Positions 17,090 through 24,845 of a stretch of 64,000 bases of DNA are shown here, in pieces. Source of the stretch: JAIVJZ01 sp036386515 (lineage in GTDB: Bacteria > Acidobacteriota > Blastocatellia > Pyrinomonadales > Pyrinomonadaceae); contig DASVVO010000013.1 of assembly GCA_036386515.1 (NCBI GenBank), positions 10,307 through 74,306 of the forward strand, read 5' to 3'. Position numbers and translations under genes: made by a program. Positions within the stretch are counted from its first letter, which is position 1. The number at the start of each line of letters is the position of its first letter. The notes beneath the pieces were generated by a model, which saw only the letters and a list, made by a program, of their open reading frames with translations, made no database searches and had not been told where the DNA came from.

Positions 17090-17626
17090 TCAGTCAACCC
17101 CCGACCAGTGAAAATGCACGACTCCGGTGGCCTCGTCGTAAATTAAAAAGGCCTGGCTGAAGGCGAAACTGTCGTCGAAATGGTCAGCCCGGTAGTAACG
17201 CGTGGAGGGGGTCGGGACGGGCTTCCAGTAGTCCGGCGTCGAGGGCGGAAAGGAGGGCGTCCCGGCATGTACGCGAAAGCGTCGGTCGATGAGCCGCTCG
17301 ACCGTGGGCTTGTCGGCCTTGAAGCGCAGGTAGGACTCGCCCGCATCTCCGAAAACCACTTTCCGGCCTTCGAGTTCGGCCACGCCGGGCGGCGGGCTAA
17401 ATCCGAAACTCGACTCGAAGACGCGGCCGGGGAAGAAATTACCGGCGAAATCGAGCGCGGCGAGGAGGACGACGGGAACGACCACAGCCGCGACCAGGGC
17501 GACGAAAACCTTCTTCAACGAGCGCGCACGCGGCCGGCGGCTACTCGCCCACGCGAGGCCGAGATAGGCGGCGAGGAGCAGACTCCCGACCGCAGCCCAG
17601 AACAAGATGGTTATCCCGATTCCCAT
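17090..17626 (-). CDS. Hypothetical membrane protein
   Basis: 178 aa, not recognised. Two hydrophobic segments (about residues 3-25 and 42-62) flank a short Arg-rich cytoplasmic stretch ('SRRPRARSLKK'). The rest, about 110 residues, is soluble and rich in aromatic residues, with 'ESYLRFKADKPTVERLIDRR'. The second half probably faces the periplasm. It is a single gene with clear gaps on both sides; the next gene is divergent. Confidence 0.6.
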   Translation of the reverse strand: MGIGITILFWAAVGSLLLAAYLGLAWASSRRPRARSLKKVFVALVAAVVVPVVLLAALDFAGNFFPGRVFESSFGFSPPPGVAELEGRKVVFGDAGESYLRFKADKPTVERLIDRRFRVHAGTPSFPPSTPDYWKPVPTPSTRYYRADHFDDSFAFSQAFLIYDEATGVVHFHWSGVD

Positions 17627-17702
17627 AATTCAAGTTATGCTGCTTCGCGCACCCGGCGTATGAATCCTACAAGGTATCAATTTTGTTGCAGTGAGGCGGA
17701 AT

Positions 17703-18272
17703 ATGCGAACCTACAATGCCCATGAAACCGAACGTATGCATCAAGTTCACGGTGCGCGATTAGCCTCGTTCAAAGCCCGCGCGATTGCGTTTGTGTTCGA
17801 CTTCTTCGTGGCCTTCCTTTTATTCGCGGTCGCTTTGGTGCTCGGCCTTCGCCTGGTCTCAAGTTTAGGCTGGTTTAAGCTAAAAACGAATGTCAACCTG
17901 GAGTTCGATCTGCATCACTGGTACAGCATCGTCTTCGTCGTCCTTTATTTCGGGTTTTCTACTTACCTGGGCAACGGTCAGACGCTCGGCAAACGGTTGG
18001 TCGGCATTCGCGTCGTTTCGCTGGCTCACGAGCGGATGTCGCTCTGGCAGTCATTCGAGCGCGCTCTCGGATACGGGGCATCGGCATTAGAATTTGGATT
18101 TGGTTTTATCCAGTATTTCATTCATCCGAACAGACGCACGGTACACGACCGCATTGCTGAAACTATTGTCGTGAAGGAAGAAAGAACAGCCGGAATGTCC
18201 GCCCATGAACCGCACCATAACGAGCCGTTGGAGACGGCGGCGGGAGAGCGCGCCCCTCATCAGTCTTCCTGA
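17703..18272 (+). CDS. RDD family integral membrane protein
   Basis: 189 aa from ATG 17703; a GTG twelve bases upstream is possible. The three RDD-family elements are present: 'RAIAFVFDFFVAFLLF' (first helix with the Arg and Asp), 'GNGQTLGKRLVGIRVVSL' and the C-terminal 'RTVHDRIAETIVV'. Three to four transmembrane segments are predicted by eye. The family is widespread and poorly characterised (some members act in ion exchange). The tail is hydrophilic. It is convergent with tatC. Confidence 0.82.
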   Translation: MRTYNAHETERMHQVHGARLASFKARAIAFVFDFFVAFLLFAVALVLGLRLVSSLGWFKLKTNVNLEFDLHHWYSIVFVVLYFGFSTYLGNGQTLGKRLVGIRVVSLAHERMSLWQSFERALGYGASALEFGFGFIQYFIHPNRRTVHDRIAETIVVKEERTAGMSAHEPHHNEPLETAAGERAPHQSS

Positions 18273-18294
18273 AGTTGAGGTTGCCGGCCACGCC

Positions 18295-19374
18295 TCAGGC
18301 CGCGGTCGTCGTGCGCGGGCGGCCGAACATCCAGGCCACGAAGATGGAGATGACGTAGAGGACGATCATCGGGGCGGCGAAAAGCATCATGTTGAGCACG
18401 TCGCTCGTCGGCGAGATGACGGCGGCGGCGATGAAGATGACGATGAGCGAGGTCTTCCAGATGCGCACGAGCAGCCAGGCCGTGACGAGGCCGATGCGCG
18501 CCAGAATGTAGGTGACGGCGGGCATCTGGAACACGAGTCCCATCCCGAACATGATGAAGATGATGAAGTCGAAATAGTCGTTGGCCTTGAGGAGCAGGCG
18601 GAAGTCCTCTCCGAGTCCGAGCAGGTAGCGCGCCGCCGGGGGAAAGATAATGTAATAAGCGAAGGCCGCGCCGCCGACGAAGAAGACCGAGGAGAGCAGG
18701 ACGAAGGGCACGGCGTAGCCGCGTTCGTGCGGGTAGAGGCCGGGCGCGACGAACGCCCAGATTTGCCACAACAGGAAGGGCACGGACAGGCACACCGCCG
18801 TGTAGAGCGAAACTTTCACATAGAGCGAGAAGGGTTCGAGCGCGGTGTTGACGATGAGACGGTCGTCGAGGCCGGGCAGAGCTTCCGGCTGCGCGTTCAG
18901 GTCGAAGGGCAGGCGCACGCCCTTCGGGATGATCGTGCCTCCGGCGTAGATCGGCTCATCCGTGAAGAGGCCGAGTTGGCCCTGAGCGTCGCGCGCCACG
19001 CGCGCCGCGACCGACGTGCCGACCGGGATCACGCTCGCGCCGAGCTTCGTCATGTCGGCGAAGACGTAGCGGCCGGTATCATTCTCGGCGGCGGAACTGA
19101 GCGGGAGCGCGGCCTCGTTGCCGGTGATGCCACCCATGGGGAGTTGGCGTCGTTGCGCGTCGGCCAGCGCGGAGAGCACGGGGCGGGCGAGAAAGTTATA
19201 GATGTAGTCGGAGACGAACCAGCAGGCCATGAAGACGACGACGACGAAGACGACCGAACGCACGATGCGGCGGCGCAGTTCGTCGAGGTGGTCGAGAAAG
19301 GACATCTGGCCGCCGAGCCGCGAATCTTGCTCGTCGCCGTCGGTGTCGCCGGATTCTAAGAGTGTGGATGCCAT
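18295..19374 (-). CDS. tatC: Sec-independent protein translocase TatC with enlarged first periplasmic loop
   Basis: 359 aa against about 250 in typical TatC. It has 'SFLDHLDELRRRIVRS' at residues 25-40, the conserved cytosolic N-terminus with the HLxELRxR motif that binds twin-arginine signals. Six transmembrane helices follow, with 'ALEPFSLYVKVSL' (the conserved Glu-Pro-Phe) and 'FVAPGLYPHERGY'. Between helix 1 and the EPF motif the loop is expanded by about 90 residues (about 72-170), with no recognised domain. tatA lies 35 bases upstream on the same strand, so they form an operon. Confidence 0.93.
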   Translation of the reverse strand: MASTLLESGDTDGDEQDSRLGGQMSFLDHLDELRRRIVRSVVFVVVVFMACWFVSDYIYNFLARPVLSALADAQRRQLPMGGITGNEAALPLSSAAENDTGRYVFADMTKLGASVIPVGTSVAARVARDAQGQLGLFTDEPIYAGGTIIPKGVRLPFDLNAQPEALPGLDDRLIVNTALEPFSLYVKVSLYTAVCLSVPFLLWQIWAFVAPGLYPHERGYAVPFVLLSSVFFVGGAAFAYYIIFPPAARYLLGLGEDFRLLLKANDYFDFIIFIMFGMGLVFQMPAVTYILARIGLVTAWLLVRIWKTSLIVIFIAAAVISPTSDVLNMMLFAAPMIVLYVISIFVAWMFGRPRTTTAA

Positions 19375-19409
19375 GCGCTTTCGGGCGGGCTTGACGTGAC
19401 GGGCGTTTG

Positions 19410-19886
19410 CTAAAGCCAATCGGTCTTGCGCGAAGGCGATTGCGCCCCGGTCGCTTCCGTCTCGTCCGTCGCGTCCGTGAAAGGGACATCGGCCGCCACC
19501 GCGGCGGGCGCGGGAGCCGCAACGTGTGCGCCGCGCGCGATGTTCGCGCCCTGCACGGGAGCGTAGGCGGCTGCGGTTATGTCGTGCGCGGGCGGTGGTG
19601 GTGGCGGCGCGTCTGCGCTGTACTCGCCCGCCGGAATTTCCGCAGGTTCGGGCGGGTCGGCGATCATCGCGCGGTCGATGGCGGCCTCGCGCTCCACGCT
19701 CTCCAACGCCACCTCGCGCTCCCACGTTCGCTTGAACTCGTCGCCCGCGCGCTTAAACTCGTTCAGACTCTTGCCGAGCGACCGGCTCAACTCCGGCAAC
19801 TTGCGCGGCCCGAACAAGACGAGCGCGACCACCAGGATCACCAGCAACTCCGTCGTGCCGAGCGATTCGAGAAATAAGAAAAACAT
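19410..19886 (-). CDS. tatA: Tat translocase subunit TatA/TatB
   Basis: 158 aa. One N-terminal transmembrane helix ('LGTTELLVILVVALVLFGP') is followed by the hinge and amphipathic helix 'RKLPELSRSLGKSLNEFKRA', the TatA-type motif. The Glu in the helix and the long tail are closer to TatB, so the A/B role is open; a single protein can serve both in some bacteria. The C-terminal 90 residues are low-complexity Ala/Pro. It is upstream of tatC. An inverted repeat made of heptamers lies just upstream of its start. Confidence 0.88.
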   Translation of the reverse strand: MFFLFLESLGTTELLVILVVALVLFGPRKLPELSRSLGKSLNEFKRAGDEFKRTWEREVALESVEREAAIDRAMIADPPEPAEIPAGEYSADAPPPPPPAHDITAAAYAPVQGANIARGAHVAAPAPAAVAADVPFTDATDETEATGAQSPSRKTDWL

Positions 19887-19887
19887 G

Positions 19888-19967
19888 GTTTCAAGTTTCA
19901 GGTTTCAAGTTTCAGGAAAGAGGTTCCTTGTTTCTTAACTTGAAACCTGAAACCTGAAACTTGAAAC
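19888..19967. repeat. Heptamer-built inverted repeat upstream of tatA
   Basis: GTTTCAAGTTTCAGGTTTCA (19888-19907) is the exact reverse complement of 19948-19967, a 20-bp stem with a 40-base loop. Both arms are tandem TTTCAAG/TTTCAGG units with further copies flanking. The right arm runs into the stop codon of the VOC gene, and the left arm starts two bases from the tatA ATG. Confidence 0.75.
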
Positions 19968-20329
19968 TAGCCTTTGTAATCCGGCGGGTAATAGATGACT
20001 TCGATGACCTGTCCGCCGACGCCTTTCGTGTAGAAGGAGACGGTGCGGTCGCGGTGCTCCTTGAGCGGGCGGCCTTCGCGAACGGCGGCCTGTTCGAGTT
20101 CTTCGCGCGTCTCGACGCGCAGGCCGAGGTGCGGCGGGTGTTTCGAGTCGGGGGGCAGGAGCGCGACGCCGAAGCCGCGCCCGTCGCGCATCATCGCCCA
20201 GTCCTCGTACATCGTCTCCACGCGAAACCCGATGCGCTCATACTCGCGCACGTCGCGCCCCAAATCCTCGCAGCGCACCGCGATGTGATCCACCACCCCG
20301 CCGAAGCGCGCCTCTTGCTGTTCACTCAT
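19967..20329 (-). CDS. VOC (glyoxalase/bleomycin resistance) superfamily protein
   Basis: 120 aa, one VOC domain of paired beta-alpha-beta-beta-beta units. 'GVVDHIAVRCEDLGRDVREY' is the first strand with a metal-binding His. 'HPPHLGLRVETREEL' is the second His region, and 'VIEVIYYPP' has the C-terminal Glu. These suggest a metal-dependent lyase or dioxygenase-type enzyme, but the substrate cannot be named. Its stop codon lies inside the heptamer repeat. A second repeat lies between it and the nitroreductase gene upstream. Confidence 0.8.
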   Translation of the reverse strand: MSEQQEARFGGVVDHIAVRCEDLGRDVREYERIGFRVETMYEDWAMMRDGRGFGVALLPPDSKHPPHLGLRVETREELEQAAVREGRPLKEHRDRTVSFYTKGVGGQVIEVIYYPPDYKG

Positions 20330-20353
20330 AACTCAACTCCGAAAACAAAAACC

Positions 20354-20445
20354 GTCCGTGGTCAGTAGTCCGTCGCCAGTTGTTCAAGCCTAATCTTCAG
20401 CAGCTCGCGCGACGGTCACTCAACAACTGACAACTGACCACGGAC
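20354..20445. repeat. Imperfect inverted repeat of ACTGAC-type heptamers
   Basis: GTCCGTGGTCAGT (20354-20366) is the exact complement of 20433-20445, and CAGTTGTT (20377-20384) of 20422-20429. The right side continues as tandem ACTGACA/ACTGACC/ACTGACG units to 20461, three bases from the nitroreductase stop codon. It fills most of the gap between the two co-directional genes. Confidence 0.7.
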
Positions 20446-20463
20446 AACTGACGACTGACAGCC

Positions 20464-21150
20464 TTATTCGCCGCCCCACGCTTCGCCGTAACGCTCGCTG
20501 TAGACGAGGCGCGAGAGCGGGAAGCGGCCGGGATAGGCTTTATCCGGCGACTGGGCGCGGCCGATGGCTAAGAGCGCGACCACTTCGGCCTCGTCGGGCA
20601 GGCCGAACTCGCGTTTGACGGCCGCCGCGTCGAAGCCCTCCATCGGCGCGGTGTCGTAACCGTAAACTTCGGCCGCGTACATCAAAGTCGTGAAGGCGAT
20701 CATCGTGTGGCGGTTGACCCACACGTCCATCGGCATGTGCGAGAGAAAGCCGAGCGCGCCCTGTTTATACTGCTCCACCGTGGCGGGGTTGCCCGCGCCG
20801 CGCTCCGCGCCCTCGCGAAACACCTCGTCCGCCGTTTGTCTCCACTCTTCTTTCATCCCGACGGCGATGATCACGACCGGAGCCTGCCCGACCTTCGCCT
20901 GATTGTAGGCCGCCCCTTGCAGCCGCGCGCGATTCTCCGCGTCGCGCACCACGATGAAACGCCACGGCTGAAGGTTGTAGCCCGAAGGAGCTTGCAGCCC
21001 GAGTTGCAGGATGGCGTTCAAAGTCTCCTCCGGCACTTCTTCCGGCGTGAATTGATTGGTGGCGCGGCGTTCCGCGACGGCCTGCGTGAAGGATTTCAGC
21101 GGCTCGCCGCCGGGTTGCGTGGTCGGTAGGTTCGTCGGTTTGTCTTGCAT
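20464..21150 (-). CDS. Nitroreductase family protein
   Basis: 228 aa from ATG 21150, with AGAGGGA upstream. 'FTQAVAERRATNQFTPEEVP' is the FMN-binding start of the nitroreductase fold. 'LQLGLQAPSGYNLQPWRFIV' is the hallmark FMN phosphate-binding loop, and the C-terminal 'VVALLAIGRA' is typical. Such flavoproteins use NAD(P)H to reduce nitro compounds, quinones or flavins; the natural substrate is unknown. Residues about 85-120 ('MKEEWRQTADEVFREGAERG') are the lid region. It is divergent from the BtuF-like gene. Confidence 0.88.
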   Translation of the reverse strand: MQDKPTNLPTTQPGGEPLKSFTQAVAERRATNQFTPEEVPEETLNAILQLGLQAPSGYNLQPWRFIVVRDAENRARLQGAAYNQAKVGQAPVVIIAVGMKEEWRQTADEVFREGAERGAGNPATVEQYKQGALGFLSHMPMDVWVNRHTMIAFTTLMYAAEVYGYDTAPMEGFDAAAVKREFGLPDEAEVVALLAIGRAQSPDKAYPGRFPLSRLVYSERYGEAWGGE

Positions 21151-21316
21151 CGGGACTGTCCCTCTTCGGTCGTGTTCGATAGAGCTGTCGGAAGCGAGAT
21201 TGTAGCGCGAGACGCGGGCAAAGGGAAAAGCCGCGCGGCGTGAAACTTGACAGTAAAGACATTCACGCGCGAACCTCTCAAGCGAAGCTGACTCCAACGG
21301 GGAAGAATAATTTTTG

Positions 21317-22264
21317 ATGAGCACATCACACACGCCGCGCATCGTCTCGCTGTTGCCCTCGGCCACCGAGATCGTCTGCGCGCTCGGACTCGAAGACGCC
21401 CTCGTCGGCGTCACGCATGAATGCGATTACCCGGCGGCGGTCGTCGGCCTCCCGCAACTCACCGCCAGCCGCATCTCGCACCTGACGATGACGAGCGCGG
21501 AGATCGACCACGCCGTCCGCTCCCAGCTCGACGGCCACGGCTCGATCTACGACCTCGACGAGGAACGCTTGCGCGCGCTCCGTCCCGATCTCGTCATCAC
21601 GCAGGAACTCTGCGATGTGTGCGCCGTCAGTTACAAACAGGTCGAGCAGGCCGCGCGCCTCTTCGAACGGGACGTGCGCGTCGTCTCGCTCGAACCGAAC
21701 ACCATCGCCGACATCTTCTCGAACATCCGCACCGTCGGCGGCCTGACGGGAAGGGAAGCCGAGGCCGAACAGGTCGTCGCCGACCTGGCGACGCGTCTCG
21801 ATGCGCTCGCCCTCGTCCTGTCGGAAGTCGAGACCCGCCCGCGCACCTTCGTGCTCGAATGGCTTGAGCCGCCATACGCTCCCGGCCACTGGGTTCCCGA
21901 ACAGGTCGCGCTCGCCGGCGGCGACCATGCCTTCGGCCACGCCGGCCAGCCCTCGACCACCACGACCGCCGAAGCGATTCGCGCCTACGCGCCCGAGGTG
22001 ATCGTGCTCGCGCCCTGCGGCTATTACAAAGAAGACACCCTCCGCGCGCTCGAAAGTGCGCGCTTCCCGGCGGGCTGGCACGAGCTTCCGGTGGTCGCGC
22101 GCGGCGAAGTGTGGGCGGTGGATGCGACGGCATATTTCAGCCGCCCCGGCCCGCGCGTCGTCGGCGGCGCGGAGATTCTCGCGCGCATCATCCATCCTGA
22201 ACTGTTCGGCGCGCCCGAAGCACACGAAGCCGTGCGCGTGCCCGCGGACTCCATGAGAGCCTAA
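21317..22264 (+). CDS. Cobalamin-binding (BtuF-like) periplasmic-binding-fold protein without signal peptide
   Basis: 315 aa. 'RIVSLLPSATEIVCALGLED' is the opening of the BtuF/FepB-type substrate-binding domain, and 'LRPDLVITQELCDVCAVSY', 'VEQVVADLATRLDAL' and 'FVLEWLEPPYAPGHWVPE' continue it. The second lobe ends with 'VVARGEVWAVDATAYFSRPG'. It starts directly with the domain; there is no export signal or lipobox, so it is probably cytoplasmic. Similar unanchored homologues occur alone in other genomes. No ABC transporter genes are adjacent; the next gene, a DNA ligase, follows by five bases. Confidence 0.83.
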   Translation: MSTSHTPRIVSLLPSATEIVCALGLEDALVGVTHECDYPAAVVGLPQLTASRISHLTMTSAEIDHAVRSQLDGHGSIYDLDEERLRALRPDLVITQELCDVCAVSYKQVEQAARLFERDVRVVSLEPNTIADIFSNIRTVGGLTGREAEAEQVVADLATRLDALALVLSEVETRPRTFVLEWLEPPYAPGHWVPEQVALAGGDHAFGHAGQPSTTTTAEAIRAYAPEVIVLAPCGYYKEDTLRALESARFPAGWHELPVVARGEVWAVDATAYFSRPGPRVVGGAEILARIIHPELFGAPEAHEAVRVPADSMRA

Positions 22265-22269
22265 AGATC

Positions 22270-24036
22270 ATGCCACGCACGACGAAGAAGCCGGACACGG
22301 AACAGTCGCCGGTCGCGCCGCAAAGTTCGCGCGACGACAACGTTGCGGGCGGCGCGCTCGCAAGTTTCGCGCAGGCGGCCGAAGCGGTGGCCGCGACGAC
22401 GAAGAAACTCGAAAAGGCCAACCTGCTCGGCGCGTATTTCCACACGCTCGACGACGCCGACCTCGTGCGCGCCGCGCGCTACTTCGCCGGGCAGCAGTTC
22501 GCCCTGCACGATGCGCGCACCACCAACGTCGGCACGAATCTCCTGCGCGACGTGATCGCGGACGTGACCGGCCTCGACACGGAGAATTTGCGCCCGCGCT
22601 ACGTGCGCCTCGGCGATTCCGGCGAAGTCGCCTACGAAGCGTTCAGGGAGGCCGGGCGCGACGAAGCGAACCGACCGGCCTTTACGCTCGCCGCCGTCGA
22701 AAGCCTCATCGCCGCCTTGAGCGATACGCGCGGCACGAAAAACAAGCGGACGATGCTCGCCGAAGCGTTCGCCCACGCCACCGCGCTCGAAGCCAAGTAT
22801 CTCGTCAAACTGCTCGTCGGCGATTTGCGCATCGGTCTCAAAGAGGGGTTGGTTGAAGACGCGCTCGCCCGCGCCTTCGAGCGACCGCTGGCGGACGTGG
22901 CGCGCGTCAACATGCTCACGGGCGACATCGGCGAGACGGCCGTGCGCGCCCGCCGCGACGAATTCGCCGGAGTCTCGATGCGTCTCTTCCACCCGATCAA
23001 GTTCATGCTGGCGACCGCCGGCGAAGACCTCGCCGACATCGCGCGCACGATGCCCGCCGAGTTCTACGTCGAAGACAAGTTCGACGGCATTCGCGCGCAG
23101 GCTCACGCCGGGGACGGCCGCGTCGCGCTCTACACGCGCACGCTCGACGACGTGACGCACCGTTTCCCCGAACTCGTCGCGCCGCTCGCCGCGCTTCCGA
23201 CCGACGCGATCATCGACGGCGAGATCGTGCCCGCGCGCGGCGCGGAGATTCTCCCGTTCGCCGAGTTGCAGAAGCGTCTCGGGCGCAAGACCGTCGGCGA
23301 CGAACTGCTCGCCTCCACGCCCGTCGTCTTCATCGCCTACGATCTGCTCTACGCGTCCGGGCGCGTGATGTTCGACGCCCCGCTCGCCGAGCGGCGCGCC
23401 GCGCTCGAAAGCCTGTTGACGAATAACGAGGCGGGCGAGAAGGCGATGGCGGCGACGCTCAGGCTCTCGGAGGCGAAGCGCGTTAGCGATGTCGCCCTGC
23501 TCGATGCCGAGTTCGAGGCGGCGCGCGGGCGCGGCAACGAGGGCTTGATGATCAAAGACCCGCGTTCGTCTTACAAGCCGGGCAAGCGCGGGCGCGAGTG
23601 GCTGAAATTGAAGCGCGCGCTCGCCACGCTCGATGTCGTTGTGACGGCGGTCGAAGTCGGCCACGGCAAGCGGCGCAATTTATTGTCGGATTACACGTTC
23701 GCCGTGCGGCGCGCGGCTGACGATGCGGAACTGCTCAACGTCGGCAAAGCCTATTCCGGTTTGACCGACGCGGAACTGGCGGAACTAACCGAATGGTTTC
23801 GCGCGCACACGCTGCAAGAGTTCGCGCACGGGCGCGTGCGCACCGTCGAGCCGCGCATCATCCTCGAAGTCACCTTCGACCGCGTGCAAGCCTCGAAGCG
23901 GCACAAGAGCGGCTACGCGCTGCGCTTCCCGCGCATCCTGCGTCTGCGCGCTGACAAGAGCCTTGACGAAATCGACACGCTGGAGACGGTGAGCAAACTG
24001 GCGGGCGAGGGCGATGTGGATGAGGCTTCGGATTGA
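22270..24036 (+). CDS. lig: ATP-dependent DNA ligase
   Basis: 588 aa. The N-terminal DNA-binding domain (about 30-230) carries 'LEAKYLVKLLVGDLRIGLKE'. The adenylation domain has the catalytic lysine in 'VEDKFDGIRAQAH' (Lys 270), then 'AIIDGEIVP', 'VVFIAYDLLY', 'EGLMIKDP' and 'WLKLKR', the nucleotidyltransferase motifs in order. An OB-fold C-terminal domain ends it. This is the archaeal/LigB-type ligase; bacteria normally replicate with an NAD-dependent LigA, so this copy probably serves repair. It is five bases from the upstream gene, so co-transcription is likely. Confidence 0.95.
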   Translation: MPRTTKKPDTEQSPVAPQSSRDDNVAGGALASFAQAAEAVAATTKKLEKANLLGAYFHTLDDADLVRAARYFAGQQFALHDARTTNVGTNLLRDVIADVTGLDTENLRPRYVRLGDSGEVAYEAFREAGRDEANRPAFTLAAVESLIAALSDTRGTKNKRTMLAEAFAHATALEAKYLVKLLVGDLRIGLKEGLVEDALARAFERPLADVARVNMLTGDIGETAVRARRDEFAGVSMRLFHPIKFMLATAGEDLADIARTMPAEFYVEDKFDGIRAQAHAGDGRVALYTRTLDDVTHRFPELVAPLAALPTDAIIDGEIVPARGAEILPFAELQKRLGRKTVGDELLASTPVVFIAYDLLYASGRVMFDAPLAERRAALESLLTNNEAGEKAMAATLRLSEAKRVSDVALLDAEFEAARGRGNEGLMIKDPRSSYKPGKRGREWLKLKRALATLDVVVTAVEVGHGKRRNLLSDYTFAVRRAADDAELLNVGKAYSGLTDAELAELTEWFRAHTLQEFAHGRVRTVEPRIILEVTFDRVQASKRHKSGYALRFPRILRLRADKSLDEIDTLETVSKLAGEGDVDEASD

Positions 24037-24104
24037 GGGGCGTTTCGTCGGGCGGAGCGGAAATATGCCGTGATGCTTCTTCCGTCCCCTGTGAAGCAAA
24101 GAAC

Positions 24105-24437
24105 TCAATTAATATCTAACCATTCACGTAACGAACGAGCTACCTTTTCGGCATCCGTTGCGGATAGCTTACCGATACTTTTGACAACAAGACTTTGCTG
24201 CACTGTGTAGAGACCACGTTTCACTGCTGACTCAATATTGAGTCCGGCTATCGTCCAATCAGCCAGCACAAATTCACCCGCGAGCAGCGCATTAGTTTTG
24301 CTTGTGAGTGGAACGATGAAGACATCCCGTGAGGAGTGAGCGGCGTTGACAATGACGGCGGGACGGACTTTTGCTCCCGACAAATCCGAGAATGGGTACT
24401 TCACCAAGATTACTTCATTTTTTGAGTAACTCGGCAT
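24105..24437 (-). CDS. mazF: MazF/PemK-type endoribonuclease toxin
   Basis: 110 aa from ATG 24437. The start 'SKNEVILVKYPFSDLSGAKV' followed by 'RPAVIVN' is the PemK/MazF signature, and 'VFIVPLTSK' is the central strand. These toxins cut mRNA at short motifs. The start overlaps the end of the upstream antitoxin gene by 23 bases, as in typical modules. Composition is less GC-rich than neighbours, consistent with transfer. Confidence 0.85.
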   Translation of the reverse strand: MPSYSKNEVILVKYPFSDLSGAKVRPAVIVNAAHSSRDVFIVPLTSKTNALLAGEFVLADWTIAGLNIESAVKRGLYTVQQSLVVKSIGKLSATDAEKVARSLREWLDIN

Positions 24438-24618
24438 AGACATCATCCTCTTCATTGTCCCAGACAGCATCGATGGACGGTTGGCCTGCCGCTAACCAGA
24501 ACAAAGAATCATCCTCGGGCAGCAACGTGACCAGAACGCGCGTGCCTTCCGGCACTTCGATATCCTCAAGCGGTTCTATTCTGCCCTCACGAACGATCGC
24601 CCACACCGTATTCATCAT
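24415..24618 (-). CDS. Antitoxin partner of MazF-type toxin (AF2212/DUF104-like)
   Basis: 67 aa. 'VWAIVREGRIEPLEDIEVPE' followed by 'GTRVLVTLLPE' matches the small beta-barrel antitoxins of the AF2212-like (DUF104) type. The acidic C-terminus 'DAVWDNEEDDVYAELL' would wrap the toxin. Adjacent ATGs at 24618 and 24615 make the exact start uncertain by one codon. It is upstream of, and overlaps, the toxin gene; autoregulation is expected. Confidence 0.75.
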   Translation of the reverse strand: MMNTVWAIVREGRIEPLEDIEVPEGTRVLVTLLPEDDSLFWLAAGQPSIDAVWDNEEDDVYAELLKK

Positions 24619-24645
24619 CTTTGTTTACCTCTCCTGAATGATACA

Positions 24646-24685
24646 AGGCCGTTTCGCTGTGAACAAGAGTCAAGCGAAACGGCCT
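24646..24685. terminator. Hairpin, copy 1 of a dps-associated terminator-like repeat
   Basis: AGGCCGTTTCGCT (24646-24658) pairs perfectly with 24673-24685 around a 14-base loop. Almost the same hairpin follows the real dps gene at 25904-25949, at nearly the same distance from the stop. Both copies lie downstream of leftward coding sequence. Confidence 0.65.
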
Positions 24686-24713
24686 CGATGTCTGGCGGGC
24701 ATATGTTTACCCG

Positions 24714-24788
24714 TTAGTTTGACGCGCCCGGCGCGGCGGCGACGTTCCGAGGCGCAGCGTTCGGCCGCTCCCCGGCGAGCAGGCTGCG
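24714..24788 (-). pseudogene. Remnant of a dps 3' end
   Basis: On the minus strand this segment reads 'RSLLAGERPNAAPRNVAAAP' followed by 'GASN' and a stop. The intact dps gene ends 'RSLLAEERPNAATATAATQG' then 'A' and a stop, so 11 of the first 12 residues agree and DNA identity is evident. Similarity stops abruptly at 24788. With the hairpin at 24646-24685, about 140 bases of the dps gene end and its downstream region are duplicated, next to the GH16 gene. Either a second dps copy was cut by insertion of the GH16 segment, or the end was copied during a rearrangement. Confidence 0.7.
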
Positions 24789-24845
24789 GACGCGCAATTT
24801 TCTACTTCTTGATTCGCATCGAACGCTGCGTTGAAACGCCACCCG

